Assembly (NCBI GenBank): GCA_036495445.1
Contig: DASXMX010000461.1
Location: 1 to 7,150 of the forward strand
Source of the DNA: DASXMX01 sp036495445
GTDB taxonomy: Bacteria > Planctomycetota > Phycisphaerae > Tepidisphaerales > Tepidisphaeraceae
Direction: 5' to 3'
Length of the DNA: 7,150 bases
Both the position numbers and the translations under genes were made by a program. The notes beneath the pieces are model-generated. The model was not told the DNA's origin. It worked only from the letters and a program-made list of their open reading frames with translations, and did no database searches. Shown in pieces: positions 6,273-7,150 of the stretch; positions within the stretch are counted from its first letter, which is position 1, and each line of letters opens with the position of its first letter.

Positions 6273-6538
6273 GGGGTCCTCCCAAATGTGACTATTGGAT
6301 GAGGTCAGCGAGTGTTCGGGTCACGTGCCCCGCCACTCTGTTGGTTGAAGAGATCCTTCATCCCGGCGGAGAGCATATCCTGAATCTGTGAAGAGGCGGA
6401 ATGTGCATTTCTATAAACGTGCGAACGGGCTTATCCGCCTTTTCCATAATTCCATGGGCATTAAGATATTACGGCTGGGCGATGAGTTGCTGTGGCTGTC
6501 ATGAAGGCACCCCGCGCCGCGCATCTCAGGGACCCGCG
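6273..6538 (-). promoter_or_regulatory. Leader region of the ELWxxDGT-repeat gene
   Basis: These 266 bases separate the two minus-strand genes. The region is AT-richer at about 6400-6475 than the genes beside it, as expected for a promoter. Read on the minus strand it holds TATAGA and TATGCT boxes, but neither has a good -35 element at 16-18 bases, so I mark no exact promoter. A 23-codon minus-strand frame lies at 6305-6376. AGGCGGA at 6394-6400 can pair with TCCGCCT at 6434-6440 across a long 33-base loop, which is weak evidence for a terminator. No other gene is supported. Confidence 0.4.
6277..6283 (-). promoter_or_regulatory. Ribosome binding site of the ELWxxDGT-repeat gene
   Basis: On the minus strand GGGAGGA stands four bases before the ATG at 6272 (five bases counted from the GGAGG core). 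It favours this start over the second methionine 16 codons downstream. Confidence 0.7.
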
Positions 6539-7036
6539 TCAGAACGTCTTGCGGGCTCGCAGCGACAGGGGCGGCTGAAGCACCTCGGCCAGGATGAATT
6601 GGGCCCGAACAGTGGTGGGGTTCAGCAGATTGGCAACCGAAGAAGCGGGGAGGGACGGCGTGGCGCGAACGCCGGGGACGGCCGGCGCCGGGGTGCTCAA
6701 GCGAGACGGTTGGGCACCCGCCTGCTGTCGAACGGGCGCCGCCTGGCGGCGCACGGCCGCCCGCCGGGCGGTCGTCGGGCGCGGCTTCGCCGCCTGGGCG
6801 AGCGCCGGCAGCGGGGGCAGCGGCTTGGGGCCGGGTGCCCTGACGCGGGCGGCCAGCGGCACGGGCCGCCCCGGCAGCGGCGGGGGCACGGGGCGGCGGG
6901 CCTGCGGCGACTGCCCTTCGCGAACCTTCTTCACCAGCGCGCCGATCGCCGCGATGACCAGAATGATCGCGATGCCGACGAGCTTAAACAACTCGGTGTC
7001 GTCGCCGCTGGCGAGGATGAAAGGAGCAACGTGCAT
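6539..7036 (-). CDS. Small single-helix membrane protein with Pro/Arg-rich tail
   Basis: This is a 165-residue protein of unknown function. An N-terminal segment of about 16 residues with acidic GDDTE is followed by one strong membrane helix (about 17-36, LVGIAIILVIAAIGALV) and then KKVRE. This puts the N-terminus outside and the rest in the cytoplasm. Residues 43-135 are low-complexity, rich in Pro, Ala and Arg with repeated PPLP and RRPV-like units, and probably disordered. The last segment, VRAQFILAEVLQPPLSLR at 143-160, is ordered in appearance. It matches a C-terminal tail I recall in small planctomycete membrane proteins (pattern 'ilaEiLgPPvaLR'), which supports this frame over the equally open plus-strand frames at 6401-7075 and 6594-7064. 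The ATG at 7036 has only a weak GAGTTGAA sequence upstream. The ELWxxDGT-repeat gene lies downstream on the same strand, 266 bases away, so a shared transcript is possible but not shown. Confidence 0.7.
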   Translation of the reverse strand: MHVAPFILASGDDTELFKLVGIAIILVIAAIGALVKKVREGQSPQARRPVPPPLPGRPVPLAARVRAPGPKPLPPLPALAQAAKPRPTTARRAAVRRQAAPVRQQAGAQPSRLSTPAPAVPGVRATPSLPASSVANLLNPTTVRAQFILAEVLQPPLSLRARKTF

Positions 7037-7075
7037 CGTGATTCAACTCAAAAACCAGTGCTGATTGCGGATTAA

Positions 7076-7145
7076 GGGAGGGCGAGGCTCCCGCCGAGCC
7101 GAGTCGTTCGAGCGGGCCCCGGCTCGGCGGGAGCCTCGCCCTCCC
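7076..7145. repeat. Perfect 26-bp inverted repeat (palindromic element)
   Basis: Bases 7076-7101 are exactly complementary to 7120-7145, leaving an 18-base loop. Outer bases are GGGAGGGCGAGGCTCCCGCC and its complement. The stem has few A-T pairs and no mismatch. Neither strand carries a T-run after the stem, so it is not a standard intrinsic terminator. It begins 39 bases upstream of the start of the small membrane protein gene, and the window ends five bases beyond it. I recall similar 'GGGCGAGGCTCC(C/T)GCCGAGCC' palindromes scattered between genes in planctomycete genomes, so it is probably a dispersed REP-like or non-autonomous mobile element. Confidence 0.85.
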
Positions 7146-7150
7146 GGTCA

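Noticed and set aside
6391..6443. Inverted repeat AGGCGGA/TCCGCCT followed by a T-run, as a plus-strand terminator
   Set aside because: The loop of 33 bases is too long for a typical intrinsic terminator, and no plus-strand gene lies just upstream.
6401..7075. Plus-strand open frame of 224 codons opposite the small membrane protein
   Set aside because: Arg/Gly-rich translation without structure. The minus strand shows a clear membrane helix and a family-like C-terminal motif in the same place.

Overview
The window is GC-rich, densely coding DNA that most resembles a planctomycete, perhaps of the class Phycisphaerae. Three signs point there. The large exported protein has an N-terminal LEGRVMLSG motif, a form of the planctomycete LEPR-XLL signature. 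A small membrane protein ends in an 'ILAEVLQPPLSLR' tail of a kind I associate with planctomycetes. A CPECG zinc ribbon preceded by CGYSVVGL resembles the 'CGYdLrGL' ribbons common in that phylum. The assignment rests on protein motifs only; no rRNA or marker gene is present.

Layout from left to right. Positions 1-183 hold no supported gene, only a small hairpin and the ribosome binding site of the first gene. Positions 184-924 (+) encode a TauE/SafE-family membrane permease. Positions 925-1441 are a 517-base non-coding stretch with a cluster of TGTTGCAT octamers. Positions 1442-2317 and 2314-3261 (+) form a two-gene operon with an ATGA overlap. It encodes two diverged paralogues with the same plan: membrane helix, four-cysteine zinc ribbon, membrane helix, soluble domain, membrane helix. 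Positions 3279-6272 (-) encode a 997-residue protein that converges on this operon with a 17-base gap. It has eight ELWxxDGTxxGT repeats (probably a beta-propeller) followed by three tandem modules of about 163 residues. Positions 6273-6538 are its leader region. Positions 6539-7036 (-) encode a small single-helix membrane protein with a Pro/Arg/Ala-rich tail. Positions 7076-7145 are a perfect 26-bp inverted repeat.

Only the paralogous pair is convincingly an operon. The two minus-strand genes lie in the same direction but 266 bases apart, so they may be transcribed separately. I see no defence system, CRISPR array, insertion sequence, tRNA or rRNA. The points most worth following are the uncharacterised C-terminal modules of the large surface protein, the paired membrane zinc-ribbon proteins, and the long palindrome at the right edge.
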